Assembly: GCA_002869535.1 (NCBI GenBank)
Contig: PKUK01000003.1
Coordinates: forward strand, 91,381 to 155,380
Reading direction: 5' to 3'
Length of the DNA: 64,000 nucleotides
From: Arcobacter sp.
Lineage (GTDB): Bacteria; Campylobacterota; Campylobacteria; Campylobacterales; Arcobacteraceae
Below are positions 46,112 through 54,068 of this stretch, piece by piece (the stretch's first letter is position 1; every line of letters begins with the position of its first letter). Position numbers and translations under genes: made by a program. The notes below the pieces were generated by a model. The model worked only from the letters and a program-made list of their open reading frames with translations, was not told the DNA's origin and ran no database searches.

Positions 46112-46983
46112 TTTGCCTCAATTGCTTTAAAATCTTTTAAACATAAAAAGTCAGCTCTATTTTTAGGAGCACCAAATGGCTTCACAGGTTTATTTTCAAC
46201 TGAATTAAATACAAAAAATGTATTTGTTCTTGAATCAGGGGAAATATTATCTGGACTTCCATGCAATACATTACCATCGTGAATTACTAATGTTCCAGCC
46301 TTTCCATAAGCTCCTACAAGTTCACTATTTTTTGTTAACTCTTTTATTGCATGAATACTAGGAACACCATATTCTTGTTTTTTTAATGATTTTTTATAGT
46401 TATCTTCAGGAGTAAATCCTTTACAAGAAACAAATTTCTTATGACTTCCTGGAATAAGATATAAAGGCCCATTAAACTGTGTATTATCTGTAAGCATTAT
46501 CCAAGCAGTTAAACATCTACACCTTGGAAGTCCATCTTCACAATGCCAAGTTTCAAAATCACTATGCCAAGGAAATGATTTACCCTTATATGCAGGTTTT
46601 ATATTAACTCTACTATGATGTATATATACATCACTTCCAAGTAGCTGTTTTACCTTATCAATTATTCTTGCATCTTTTGAGATTTTTTCAAATAATGAAC
46701 TAAAAAGGTGTTGATTAAAAATAGTTCTTAATTCATTATTTCCTGGCTCTTTAATAAACTCTTCATTTTTTACTAAGTCTTCATTTGAAGCCATATAATC
46801 TATCTCATTTATCTCATCTTGACTAAACAAATTTGGGAAAACTACATATCCATTATCTTCATACTCTTTTCTACTTATATTGTCTATAGAATATTCTCCA
46901 ACAGCTTTATCACTGTATACAGTTGGATCTATTCTCTCTATTATGCGCTCAGTCTCTTTTCTTGATGGATATAAGTCATTCAT
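46108..46983 (-). CDS. ectD: Ectoine hydroxylase
   Basis: A 291-residue Fe(II)/2-oxoglutarate dioxygenase that makes 5-hydroxyectoine. The iron triad is visible: His and Asp in FPWHSDFETWHCEDG and a late His in VIHDGNVLHGSPDN; the EctD signature region spans PAYKGKSFPWHSDFETWHC through LTDNTQFNGPLYLIPGSH. Length is normal (about 290-310). It lies between the degenerate regulator gene (22 bases upstream) and ask_ect. Confidence 0.96.
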   Translation of the reverse strand: MNDLYPSRKETERIIERIDPTVYSDKAVGEYSIDNISRKEYEDNGYVVFPNLFSQDEINEIDYMASNEDLVKNEEFIKEPGNNELRTIFNQHLFSSLFEKISKDARIIDKVKQLLGSDVYIHHSRVNIKPAYKGKSFPWHSDFETWHCEDGLPRCRCLTAWIMLTDNTQFNGPLYLIPGSHKKFVSCKGFTPEDNYKKSLKKQEYGVPSIHAIKELTKNSELVGAYGKAGTLVIHDGNVLHGSPDNISPDSRTNTFFVFNSVENKPVKPFGAPKNRADFLCLKDFKAIEAK

Positions 46984-47005
46984 ATATTATGCTCCTTTAT
47001 CTTAT

Positions 47006-47650
47006 TTAGTTAGGTATTACTTTGTATCCTCTGTGTCTTACCGTTTCTATAAAGTTTTCATCAAACTCTTTTTTTAGATTATTTCTAATATTATTTATAT
47101 TAATTTCTATTACATTATCAGATACCATTTCTGGTTCATCCCATATTGCATGTAGAAGTTCATCTTTTGAGATTGGAGGTCGATGTTTGTTTTTAATAAG
47201 ATAACTTAAAATTGCAAATGATTTTCCAGTTAAATATACTTTCGATTGGTCATGATTAAATGACTTTTCTTGAATATTTATTTTATATCCATTTTTAAAT
47301 GGAATCACATTTTTAAAATTTTCTCTATGTATAGATTCAATTTTTGCTAATATAAATTCATTACTTACAGGCTCTTTTAAAATACTAATAGCGCCAAGTT
47401 TAAGTAACTCTAACTCAAACTCTTTACTATTATTATCAGTTATAATTATCACTGCAGTTACTTGGCTGTTTATCTTTTTTAATATTTCTTTGCAAGCAAA
47501 GATATTATTCTCTTTTATCAAAATAAGATTATAGTTTCTCACTTCACTATGATAAGTAGCATCTTCTACATCTTCTGCAATATCAGTTATGTAGATATCT
47601 TCTATACAAGCAATTAGTTTTTCATCTATATTATAAGAAAGCAATCTCAT
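47006..47650 (-). CDS. Atypical OmpR-type response regulator in the ectoine operon
   Basis: A 214-residue DNA-binding regulator. The C-terminal winged helix (about 115-212) is normal: LTGKSFAILSYLI, KDELLHAIWDE, INNIRNNLKKEF and ETVRHRGYKVI. The receiver is degenerate: where family members have an acceptor Asp, this one reads YNLILIKENN, and the acidic pair is lost, although the Lys remains (ISILKEPVS). It should act without phosphorylation, as HP1043-like regulators do. I start at the ATG at 47650, just after the preceding stop, not at a TTG that overlaps it. It sits inside the ectoine operon, so control of that operon is the natural guess. Confidence 0.9.
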   Translation of the reverse strand: MRLLSYNIDEKLIACIEDIYITDIAEDVEDATYHSEVRNYNLILIKENNIFACKEILKKINSQVTAVIIITDNNSKEFELELLKLGAISILKEPVSNEFILAKIESIHRENFKNVIPFKNGYKINIQEKSFNHDQSKVYLTGKSFAILSYLIKNKHRPPISKDELLHAIWDEPEMVSDNVIEININNIRNNLKKEFDENFIETVRHRGYKVIPN

Positions 47651-47651
47651 T

Positions 47652-47954
47652 TTATATAGCAACCTTATTTATTATTTTTTCTTCATTTAAGATAATTAAT
47701 TCATTCTCTTCAAATATAAGTTTATCAACAAAAAGTGTGTCAATATCTTTATCATCATCAAAAAATTTATCTATTGAAGATTTTGCAATATCAAAATTTG
47801 ACTCAATACTTAATTCAAGTATTAATGAATTGTCGTTTAATATTATTTTTTGATTATTGACTTTAAATTCATCAAAAGAATATATATATTCAATAAATTG
47901 ATTTTTTTTTATTTTACTAATATTTAAATAGTTTTTAATATAAATAAATTTCAT
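47652..47954 (-). CDS. Unknown 100-residue protein in the ectoine operon
   Basis: A small acidic, soluble protein with alternating strands and helices: KFIYIKNYLNISKIKKNQFI, NQKIILNDNSLILELSIES, FFDDDKDIDTLFVDKLIF. There is no signal peptide, membrane helix or Cys. AGGA precedes the ATG. It lies two bases after ectC and its stop abuts the start of the degenerate regulator, so the two are translationally linked and may work together. I recognise no family. Confidence 0.7.
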   Translation of the reverse strand: MKFIYIKNYLNISKIKKNQFIEYIYSFDEFKVNNQKIILNDNSLILELSIESNFDIAKSSIDKFFDDDKDIDTLFVDKLIFEENELIILNEEKIINKVAI

Positions 47955-47956
47955 TC

Positions 47957-48352
47957 TTAGTCCTCTAAAGGATAAACTCCATTTTCATCATGGTTTTCAG
48001 TTCCCTTTATTGGTGGATTAAATACACAAATCATTCTCATATCTTCACTTCCACCATATAGGTTATGGTCATCATGTTCGTTTAGTGCATACATAACACC
48101 ATCATGAAGTTCGTGAACTTCTCCAGTTGCTAAATCTTCAATTTTCCCATTCCCACCTACACAGTAAACTGCTTCTAGGTGATTTTGGTAATGAATATGT
48201 GTTTTTGTATTAGCTCTAATAATAGTTTCATGAAATGAAAATCCCATTCCGTCATCTTTTAATAACATTCTTCTACTAACCCATTGCCCTTCTTCAGCAT
48301 GTACTTCTTTTTCTGTTCCTATAATGTCTTTGTTAATATCTACTACTATCAT
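47957..48352 (-). CDS. ectC: L-ectoine synthase
   Basis: A 131-residue cupin that cyclises N-gamma-acetyl-diaminobutyrate to ectoine. The N-terminus [29 protein letters not shown] and the cupin core [35 protein letters not shown] are characteristic, with iron-binding Glu and Tyr/His positions in place. It ends [11 protein letters not shown], typical of the family. It follows ectB by three bases. Confidence 0.97.
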   Translation of the reverse strand: MIVVDINKDIIGTEKEVHAEEGQWVSRRMLLKDDGMGFSFHETIIRANTKTHIHYQNHLEAVYCVGGNGKIEDLATGEVHELHDGVMYALNEHDDHNLYGGSEDMRMICVFNPPIKGTENHDENGVYPLED

Positions 48353-48355
48353 CTT

Positions 48356-49636
48356 CTAAAATTCTCCAGTTAATTTTTCTTTTTTGTCTGCTACTAATTT
48401 TGTAATAGCATTTTCAAATCTTTTTAAACCCTCTTTTAATGTATCTTCATCAATAATCAATGGAGGTAAAAACTTCACAATTTGACTTTCGCTACCACAA
48501 GTCTCTACAATTAACTTTTCAGCAAAAGCATAACTTGATATTTCGCCTGCAACAGAGTTATCACCTTTGATTTCAAAACCATAAGCTAAGCCTCTTCCTC
48601 TAACTTCAATATCAAAGCTATCTTTAAACTTATCAGCAATTTTTTCTAAAGTCTCTTTTAAAAGTTTCTCTTTGTATTTAACTGCATTTGATAAATCATC
48701 ATTTTGCCAATATTGTTCAATAGCAACTTTTGCTGCTACAAAGGCTAAGTTATTTCCTCTAAATGTACCTGTATGTTCACCTGGTTTCCATTGGTCTAAA
48801 TCTGGTTTTAAAAGTACTATTGCCATTGGTAATCCACCACCAATAGATTTTGACATAGTTATAATATCTGGATTGATACCTGCAAATTCAAAAGAGAAAA
48901 ACTCTCCACTTCTTCCATTACCTACTTGAATATCATCAATGATTAATAAGATATCATACTCTCTACAAATAGATTCTAACTCTTGTAACCACTCTTTACT
49001 AGCAACATTAATCCCACCTTCACCTTGAATAGTTTCAACAATAACTGCTGCTGGAATATCAAGTCCACTACTACTATCTTCTAAGAACTTTCTAAAAAAT
49101 GACATAGTATTCATATCACCAAAGTACCCATCAAATGGCATAAATGATGCATTTGTTCTACTAATATAACTCTCATCTCTATAATCATTATTTCCAGTAA
49201 CTGAAGATGAACCTTGAGTTAAACCATGAAAACCATTTGTAAAAGAAACAACATTACTTCGCCCTTTTACTAGTCTTGCAAGTTTAAGTGCAGTTTCAAC
49301 GGCATTGGTACCTGTTGGTCCTGTAAATTGTATTTTATAATCTAAGTTTCTTGGTATTAATATAGTGTCATTAAAAGCGTGTAAAAACTCTTTTTTTGCA
49401 CTTGTTGCCATATCTAATCCATGAACAATACCATCTTTTTGAATATATTCAATCAATGCTTTACTAATATGTTCATTGTTATGTCCATAGTTAAGTGTTC
49501 CTGCTCCTGCAAAAAAATCAATAAAATTTTCACCTTGCTCGTTTGTTAAAACTGCACCTTTTGATGTTTCAAATATTGTTGGGAAACTTCTAATATAACC
49601 TCTAACTTCAGACTCTAGGTTTTCAAATATTCTCAT
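48356..49636 (-). CDS. ectB: L-2,4-diaminobutyrate transaminase
   Basis: A 426-residue PLP aminotransferase that makes diaminobutyrate from aspartate semialdehyde and glutamate. Hallmarks are FENLESEVRGYIRSFPTIFE, FTGPTGTNAVETALKLAR, LLIIDDIQVGNGRSGEFFSF and the PLP lysine in IITMSKSIGGGLPMAIVL. Length is typical (about 420). Its ATG overlaps the ectA stop (TAATG). Confidence 0.97.
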   Translation of the reverse strand: MRIFENLESEVRGYIRSFPTIFETSKGAVLTNEQGENFIDFFAGAGTLNYGHNNEHISKALIEYIQKDGIVHGLDMATSAKKEFLHAFNDTILIPRNLDYKIQFTGPTGTNAVETALKLARLVKGRSNVVSFTNGFHGLTQGSSSVTGNNDYRDESYISRTNASFMPFDGYFGDMNTMSFFRKFLEDSSSGLDIPAAVIVETIQGEGGINVASKEWLQELESICREYDILLIIDDIQVGNGRSGEFFSFEFAGINPDIITMSKSIGGGLPMAIVLLKPDLDQWKPGEHTGTFRGNNLAFVAAKVAIEQYWQNDDLSNAVKYKEKLLKETLEKIADKFKDSFDIEVRGRGLAYGFEIKGDNSVAGEISSYAFAEKLIVETCGSESQIVKFLPPLIIDEDTLKEGLKRFENAITKLVADKKEKLTGEF

Positions 49637-50136
49637 TATTTTTCCTTTAATTTAAATGGTCCTATTTCATATAGAACCTCTTCTTCGTGTGAATTATTAA
49701 AATCTTCTTTTTCAAAAAAGCTTTTATTAACTATCTGTGTTTTTAACTCTTTGCTTAATTTCTCAAATACTCTAATTGATGAGTTGTTACTTGGAGATAC
49801 CGTTGTGTTTATAAACTCTAAATCTATATTTTCTTTTCTTTTTATAATATTCATTAGAAGTATCTTTGCAAGATTATTACCTCTAAATTTTTCATCAACT
49901 GCAACTTGCCAGATAAATAGTGTATTAGGTCTTTGTGGAAGTCTATATCCAGAAACAAAACCAATAACATCATCACCACTTAATGCAACAGAACAAGTAT
50001 TTTCAAAATGAGTTGATTGTAAAAGATATAGATATTCAGAATTTAAATCTAATACTTTACTATTATCAACAAGTTTGTAAATTTTTTTCCCATCTTCCTT
50101 TTTCGGACTACGTACTAGTATATCAATTTCAGACAA
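49636..50136 (-). CDS. ectA: L-2,4-diaminobutyrate acetyltransferase
   Basis: A 166-residue GNAT enzyme that acetylates diaminobutyrate. The acetyl-CoA motif is IWQVAVDEKFRGNNLAKILL, and family segments VRSPKKEDGKKIYKLV, YLYLLQSTHFENTCSVAL and FINTTVSPSNNSSIRVFEKL are present. It begins with TTG seven bases after AAGGAG. It leads the ectoine operon, and a large palindrome lies 24 bases upstream of its start. Confidence 0.96.
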   Translation of the reverse strand: MSEIDILVRSPKKEDGKKIYKLVDNSKVLDLNSEYLYLLQSTHFENTCSVALSGDDVIGFVSGYRLPQRPNTLFIWQVAVDEKFRGNNLAKILLMNIIKRKENIDLEFINTTVSPSNNSSIRVFEKLSKELKTQIVNKSFFEKEDFNNSHEEEVLYEIGPFKLKEK

Positions 50137-50160
50137 TGAATTACTCCTTATTTTATTTTA

Positions 50161-50203
50161 TTAAGTAGAATATTTACATATATTGTGTAAATATTCTACT
50201 TAA
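50161..50203. promoter_or_regulatory. Perfect 18-bp-arm palindrome upstream of ectA
   Basis: TTAAGTAGAATATTTACA and its exact inverted copy flank TATATTG. It lies between the ectA ribosome-binding site and the probable promoter (a TATATT-like -10 a short way further upstream, at about 50211-50216). It could be an operator for the degenerate regulator or the MerR-type protein, or a hairpin in the ectoine mRNA leader that responds to salt or temperature. Confidence 0.75.
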
Positions 50204-50319
50204 ATGATGTAAGAATATAACATACAAAACTAAGATAAAGCTTAAAAAGTATTCATTTTTAATAAAAAGTTATGAAAAAAAGTGTATAATTACAATTCAA
50301 TTACAAAAAAAGGAATAAA

Positions 50320-50658
50320 TTGGCTCTATTAGATAATAATAAAGATGTTTTGCCATTAAGTAGCATTGCGGAATTGCTAACTGCAAAAGTAAGAACTCTT
50401 AAAATGTATGAAGATAAAGGATTATTGCCACCAAAAAAAGATATAAAAAAACTTTATTCTATCAATGATGTGAAAATCATCTCTTTTGTACACTACTTGG
50501 CAAGTGTAAAAAAAATCAATGCAACTGGAATCAAATATATTACAGAAATGTTAGAAAATAATATGGATGAAAAAAATAAAAGCGAATTTTTAGATTTAGT
50601 AGAAAGCAAGATGGAAAAACTTTCAGGAATAGATGTAACAGATGTTGAAATAATCTAA
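50320..50658 (+). CDS. MerR-family regulator (HspR-like)
   Basis: A 112-residue protein with an N-terminal MerR winged helix: LSSIAELLTAKVRTLKMYEDKGLLPPKKD, then KLYSINDVKIISFVHYLASV. There is no effector domain beyond a short helical tail, as in heat-shock repressor HspR or GlnR-like small MerR proteins; no Cys is present, so it is not a metal or redox sensor. It begins with TTG after AAAGGA. It is divergent from ectA with 183 bases between, which makes it a candidate regulator of that operon. Confidence 0.85.
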   Translation: MALLDNNKDVLPLSSIAELLTAKVRTLKMYEDKGLLPPKKDIKKLYSINDVKIISFVHYLASVKKINATGIKYITEMLENNMDEKNKSEFLDLVESKMEKLSGIDVTDVEII

Positions 50659-50680
50659 TCTATTTTAGAAAATAACTTTA

Positions 50681-51865
50681 TTATAAAAAAGGTAAAATAA
50701 CTTTTTTATAATAAAAAGCTACAAAGAAAAAAGCAATCCCTAATATAATAGTAATAAAGCTTAGGGGAATAATATCTGCTAAAACACAAATAAAAAGTGT
50801 TGTAAGTACATTTGAAAGCATAAATATCATATCATTATATGATATAACGCGTCCAAGATACTTGTGTTCTACTCGTTCTTGAATAAAAGCATAAGTTATG
50901 GACCAAATTGTTGTTGTTGTAAAACCTGTTAAAAATACCATAATTAACGCTAGATAAAAATCAAACTGAAACATCCCCCATAAAACTATAGCAAAGCCTT
51001 GAAAGATGAAAAGAACAGTTAATCTATCTTTGTTTACCCAATTTGTAATAATAAAAGGGCCTACCATCAACGCTAGTGCTCTAAGTGCATTTGTTATACC
51101 TATTGATAAGGGTACTGCAATTACATACTTATACTCATTTTTAGCTAACAAGGTCACAAGTGTATCAAAGGCAGTTAATCCTACAGAGGCGTGTAAGATT
51201 AAAAGATGTAATACAAACTTATTGTTTTTTATGTATACAAAGCCACCTTTTATCATAGATAAGATTTTTTCTTTTGTATGTACTATCTCTACTTTAAAGT
51301 CAATATTAAAAAAGACTATTATGGCTAAAATAAAAAATAAGGCATCTAAAATTATAGCTGTCTTTACTCCAAAGTAATTTACAACAACACCACTAATATC
51401 CATACCAAAGGCATAGCTAAAAGACCAAATTATAGAGTGAATTTCATTTGTCTTTTTTAAAACATCTCCAGATACTATTTTTGGTAAAAGTGTCATTTCC
51501 GCTGAGAAAAATATTGAAGCACTGCTCATTCGTATAAATATAAATATCAGTAATAGCCAAATCTCTTCTTTACTATCAATTGTAAGAAAAAGTAAAGTCA
51601 TTACTAATTCTGTACTTAATAGGGTTAACATTAAAGGCTTGATTTTAAATCTATCTATGATAGTTCCCGATAATGGTGCAATAATAATAGCAGGAATAAA
51701 ATGCATGGCAGTAACTACTGAGATAGCAAAAGCACTAGAGTTGAACTCTACAAGCATAGTATAAATAGCTACATTTGAAAACCAAGCTCCAAAATATGCT
51801 ATTACTTGTAGAATTGAGAGTTTTCGTACAAGTGTGTAGTTAACTAAAAGTTCTTTATAGTTCAA
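50681..51865 (-). CDS. Major facilitator superfamily transporter
   Basis: A 394-residue inner-membrane protein with about twelve hydrophobic helices. The first half includes AYFGAWFSNVAIYTMLVEF, a loop IIDRFKIKPLM and YFGVKTAIILDALFFILAII, similar to drug-exporter or MFS_3-type (EntS-like) permeases. The substrate is unknown. It converges on the MerR gene and overlaps nothing else; 10 bases separate it from the HlyD-like gene upstream on the same strand, so it could take part in export with that protein. Confidence 0.88.
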   Translation of the reverse strand: MNYKELLVNYTLVRKLSILQVIAYFGAWFSNVAIYTMLVEFNSSAFAISVVTAMHFIPAIIIAPLSGTIIDRFKIKPLMLTLLSTELVMTLLFLTIDSKEEIWLLLIFIFIRMSSASIFFSAEMTLLPKIVSGDVLKKTNEIHSIIWSFSYAFGMDISGVVVNYFGVKTAIILDALFFILAIIVFFNIDFKVEIVHTKEKILSMIKGGFVYIKNNKFVLHLLILHASVGLTAFDTLVTLLAKNEYKYVIAVPLSIGITNALRALALMVGPFIITNWVNKDRLTVLFIFQGFAIVLWGMFQFDFYLALIMVFLTGFTTTTIWSITYAFIQERVEHKYLGRVISYNDMIFMLSNVLTTLFICVLADIIPLSFITIILGIAFFFVAFYYKKVILPFL

Positions 51866-51875
51866 GTTATTCTAT

Positions 51876-52586
51876 TTATTTAAATTCAATTTTAACTAAT
51901 CTTGAAAATGTTTTTGGATCATCAATTAATATTTCACATTTATATGAAGAGATATGTTTGCTATCAGCAACTTTATAAATCTTGTTGATTTTTAAATCAG
52001 TTTTTTCTCCATTCATATAAATAGTTTTATTTGAAACAATTTCATAATCTGATATTGGAATATATATTTCTAATTTACCTTTAGTCAGATCTTTTGCTTC
52101 ATATAAAAGTGTACCAGGAGTTACATAATCTCCTTGTTTAACACTTATATTGTATATGTACATATTATCTTCAAATAGTAGTTTGTTTTTGATAGTATCT
52201 TTTAAAGTAGCAATTTTTATCAATAAGTCACTTTTTGATGATTGTAAATTTAAAACTTGGATTTTTTGATTATCTTTTTCAAAGGCAGATTTTGATGAGA
52301 TTTTATAAAGTCTATTATAATTTTTTTCTTGAATCTCTAACATAGAGTTTAATACATCTAATTTTTTTTGAGTCTGAGCTAAATCTATCTTATCAACGCT
52401 ATTATCAATTTCAACAATTTTTGTTTTCTTATTTAGTGATTTACCTTCAATCTTATCATTTGAAAATATCACTTTTCCACTTACTGCTGATTTTATAACA
52501 TAACTATTATATGGCTCTAATTTAGAGTAATACTCCATCCCAAATACAAAGCTTGTAAACAGTAGTATAAAGCTAATAATTTTCAT
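51876..52586 (-). CDS. HlyD-like periplasmic adaptor protein
   Basis: A 236-residue exported protein with a signal peptide (MKIISFILLFTSFVFG). The layout is that of a membrane-fusion adaptor: a biotinyl-lipoyl-like strand pair (SAVSGKVIFSNDKIEGK), a helical hairpin (about 70-145, LAQTQKKLDVLNSMLEIQ), then the second half of the lipoyl fold (ISVKQGDYVTPGTLLYEA) and a beta barrel. No membrane anchor after the signal is seen. It lies directly after the BatD-like gene and before an MFS transporter, so partner assignment is uncertain. Confidence 0.8.
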   Translation of the reverse strand: MKIISFILLFTSFVFGMEYYSKLEPYNSYVIKSAVSGKVIFSNDKIEGKSLNKKTKIVEIDNSVDKIDLAQTQKKLDVLNSMLEIQEKNYNRLYKISSKSAFEKDNQKIQVLNLQSSKSDLLIKIATLKDTIKNKLLFEDNMYIYNISVKQGDYVTPGTLLYEAKDLTKGKLEIYIPISDYEIVSNKTIYMNGEKTDLKINKIYKVADSKHISSYKCEILIDDPKTFSRLVKIEFK

Positions 52587-52596
52587 AAATTTCCTT

Positions 52597-54066
52597 TTAC
52601 AAATTTAAAGATTCAACTATTTTAATAATCTCTTTTTTAATATTTTTTAAATCAATATCTTCGTTTTTTTCAAGTTTAAAAATCATCTCATCTAAAGTTT
52701 TATTATATCCAATATATGGAAGAAGTAGTTTTATTACTTCATTGTTAGTTTTTGATATTTTTATTGATTTAACTAAGGGTAAATCTTCTTTTTGTTCTGA
52801 TTTTCTATTTTTAACATAGAAGTATAAACCAAATGTTAATATTGTAAAAAGTATACCAAAAACAAAAAATAATATCATCTGTTTTAAAGATGTTTTGTAA
52901 ACAATTTTTTCTTCAATAATTTTTTTATTTTCTTGTGGTTTTGCTTTTTCAAGACCCAAAAAAGAGACTTGTTTATCTGTTCTTTTTACATCTATTTTAT
53001 AACTCTTACTTTTTTGTGTCACAACTTTCTTAATATTTTTATCAAAATAGCTAAGTTCTATTGAGGGTATTTCAAAATCTTTATTTGCAATTATTGAAAA
53101 AGATTTTTTATAGCTTCCTACATTCTTATTATTCTGTATTTTAGTTTCTATTTTTGCTTTATCTTCAAAAATTGTTACATCATCTATTTTAAGTTTTATA
53201 TCTTCAATATCTTCGATATTTCCCGTTCCATTTATTTCAACTTTGTAAGATAAGGATTCTCCTTGTCCTATCTCTTCTTTTGAAACAGAAGTACTCAAAA
53301 TAAACTCTCCAATTAAGTTAACATTAGCAGGCAATGGTTTTACATCAAACTCTAATGAATTTGAGTATATTTTTTGGGTTTTTGTTCCTTGTGAAAATAG
53401 AGAATAACTGTAGTTATTCATATCTATTACTTTTGCCTCTATTTTTATTGAAGGTATTTTAAGCAATCCACTTTTTTGAGGTGATATTAAAAAATTTAGT
53501 TCTTGAACAACAAAACCATTTTCTTCATAACTACTATTTTGTTCTTCAATTTTTTTACTCCAGATATTGTTAAAAATTGGCATTAAAAAAGATAAATCAA
53601 CTATTTCTAAATCTTTTTTATATTTAAACTTTAAGTTTAATACTGCCTCTTCTCCCACATATAAGGAGCTATTACTTAGCGAGATTTGAAAATCAAAATT
53701 TGAAAGCTGAGATTTTTTAACTGTTTGTTGAGTTATAATTTTCTCTTCTGTTTTAAATACTTTTCCATCTACCTTTAGCTCAAAAGATGGCAGTGTAAAA
53801 TTATTTTGTGGTTTAAATGAATAGGTTTTTTTTATCTTGTTTATTATGTTTCCATTTATATTAGACATGGTTCTACTCGTGCCTAAATTTACAACTACTT
53901 GATTGTCAATCTCCTTTATATCTGGAAACTCTATGTTTGAGCCTTGTGCTTCTATTTCAAAAACAAAGTTTTCATTTAATATAAAACTATCATTTGATTT
54001 TAGTAAAACATCACCATAAATAAAAGTTGTAAAGAATAAAAGAATAAATTTAAAATATAATTTCAT
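52597..54066 (-). CDS. BatD-like membrane-anchored protein
   Basis: A 489-residue protein with a signal peptide (about 1-18), a beta-rich periplasmic part with repeated Ig-like units (SLYVGEEAVLNLKFKYKKDL, LSYKVEINGTGNIEDIEDIK) and one membrane helix (about 396-416) followed by a short helical cytoplasmic tail. This matches the BatD oxygen-tolerance family. It lies two bases after flhA in the flagellar operon, away from the BatB/C-like gene at 14.4 kb. The function is not known. Confidence 0.85.
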   Translation of the reverse strand: MKLYFKFILLFFTTFIYGDVLLKSNDSFILNENFVFEIEAQGSNIEFPDIKEIDNQVVVNLGTSRTMSNINGNIINKIKKTYSFKPQNNFTLPSFELKVDGKVFKTEEKIITQQTVKKSQLSNFDFQISLSNSSLYVGEEAVLNLKFKYKKDLEIVDLSFLMPIFNNIWSKKIEEQNSSYEENGFVVQELNFLISPQKSGLLKIPSIKIEAKVIDMNNYSYSLFSQGTKTQKIYSNSLEFDVKPLPANVNLIGEFILSTSVSKEEIGQGESLSYKVEINGTGNIEDIEDIKLKIDDVTIFEDKAKIETKIQNNKNVGSYKKSFSIIANKDFEIPSIELSYFDKNIKKVVTQKSKSYKIDVKRTDKQVSFLGLEKAKPQENKKIIEEKIVYKTSLKQMILFFVFGILFTILTFGLYFYVKNRKSEQKEDLPLVKSIKISKTNNEVIKLLLPYIGYNKTLDEMIFKLEKNEDIDLKNIKKEIIKIVESLNL

Positions 54067-54068
54067 AA

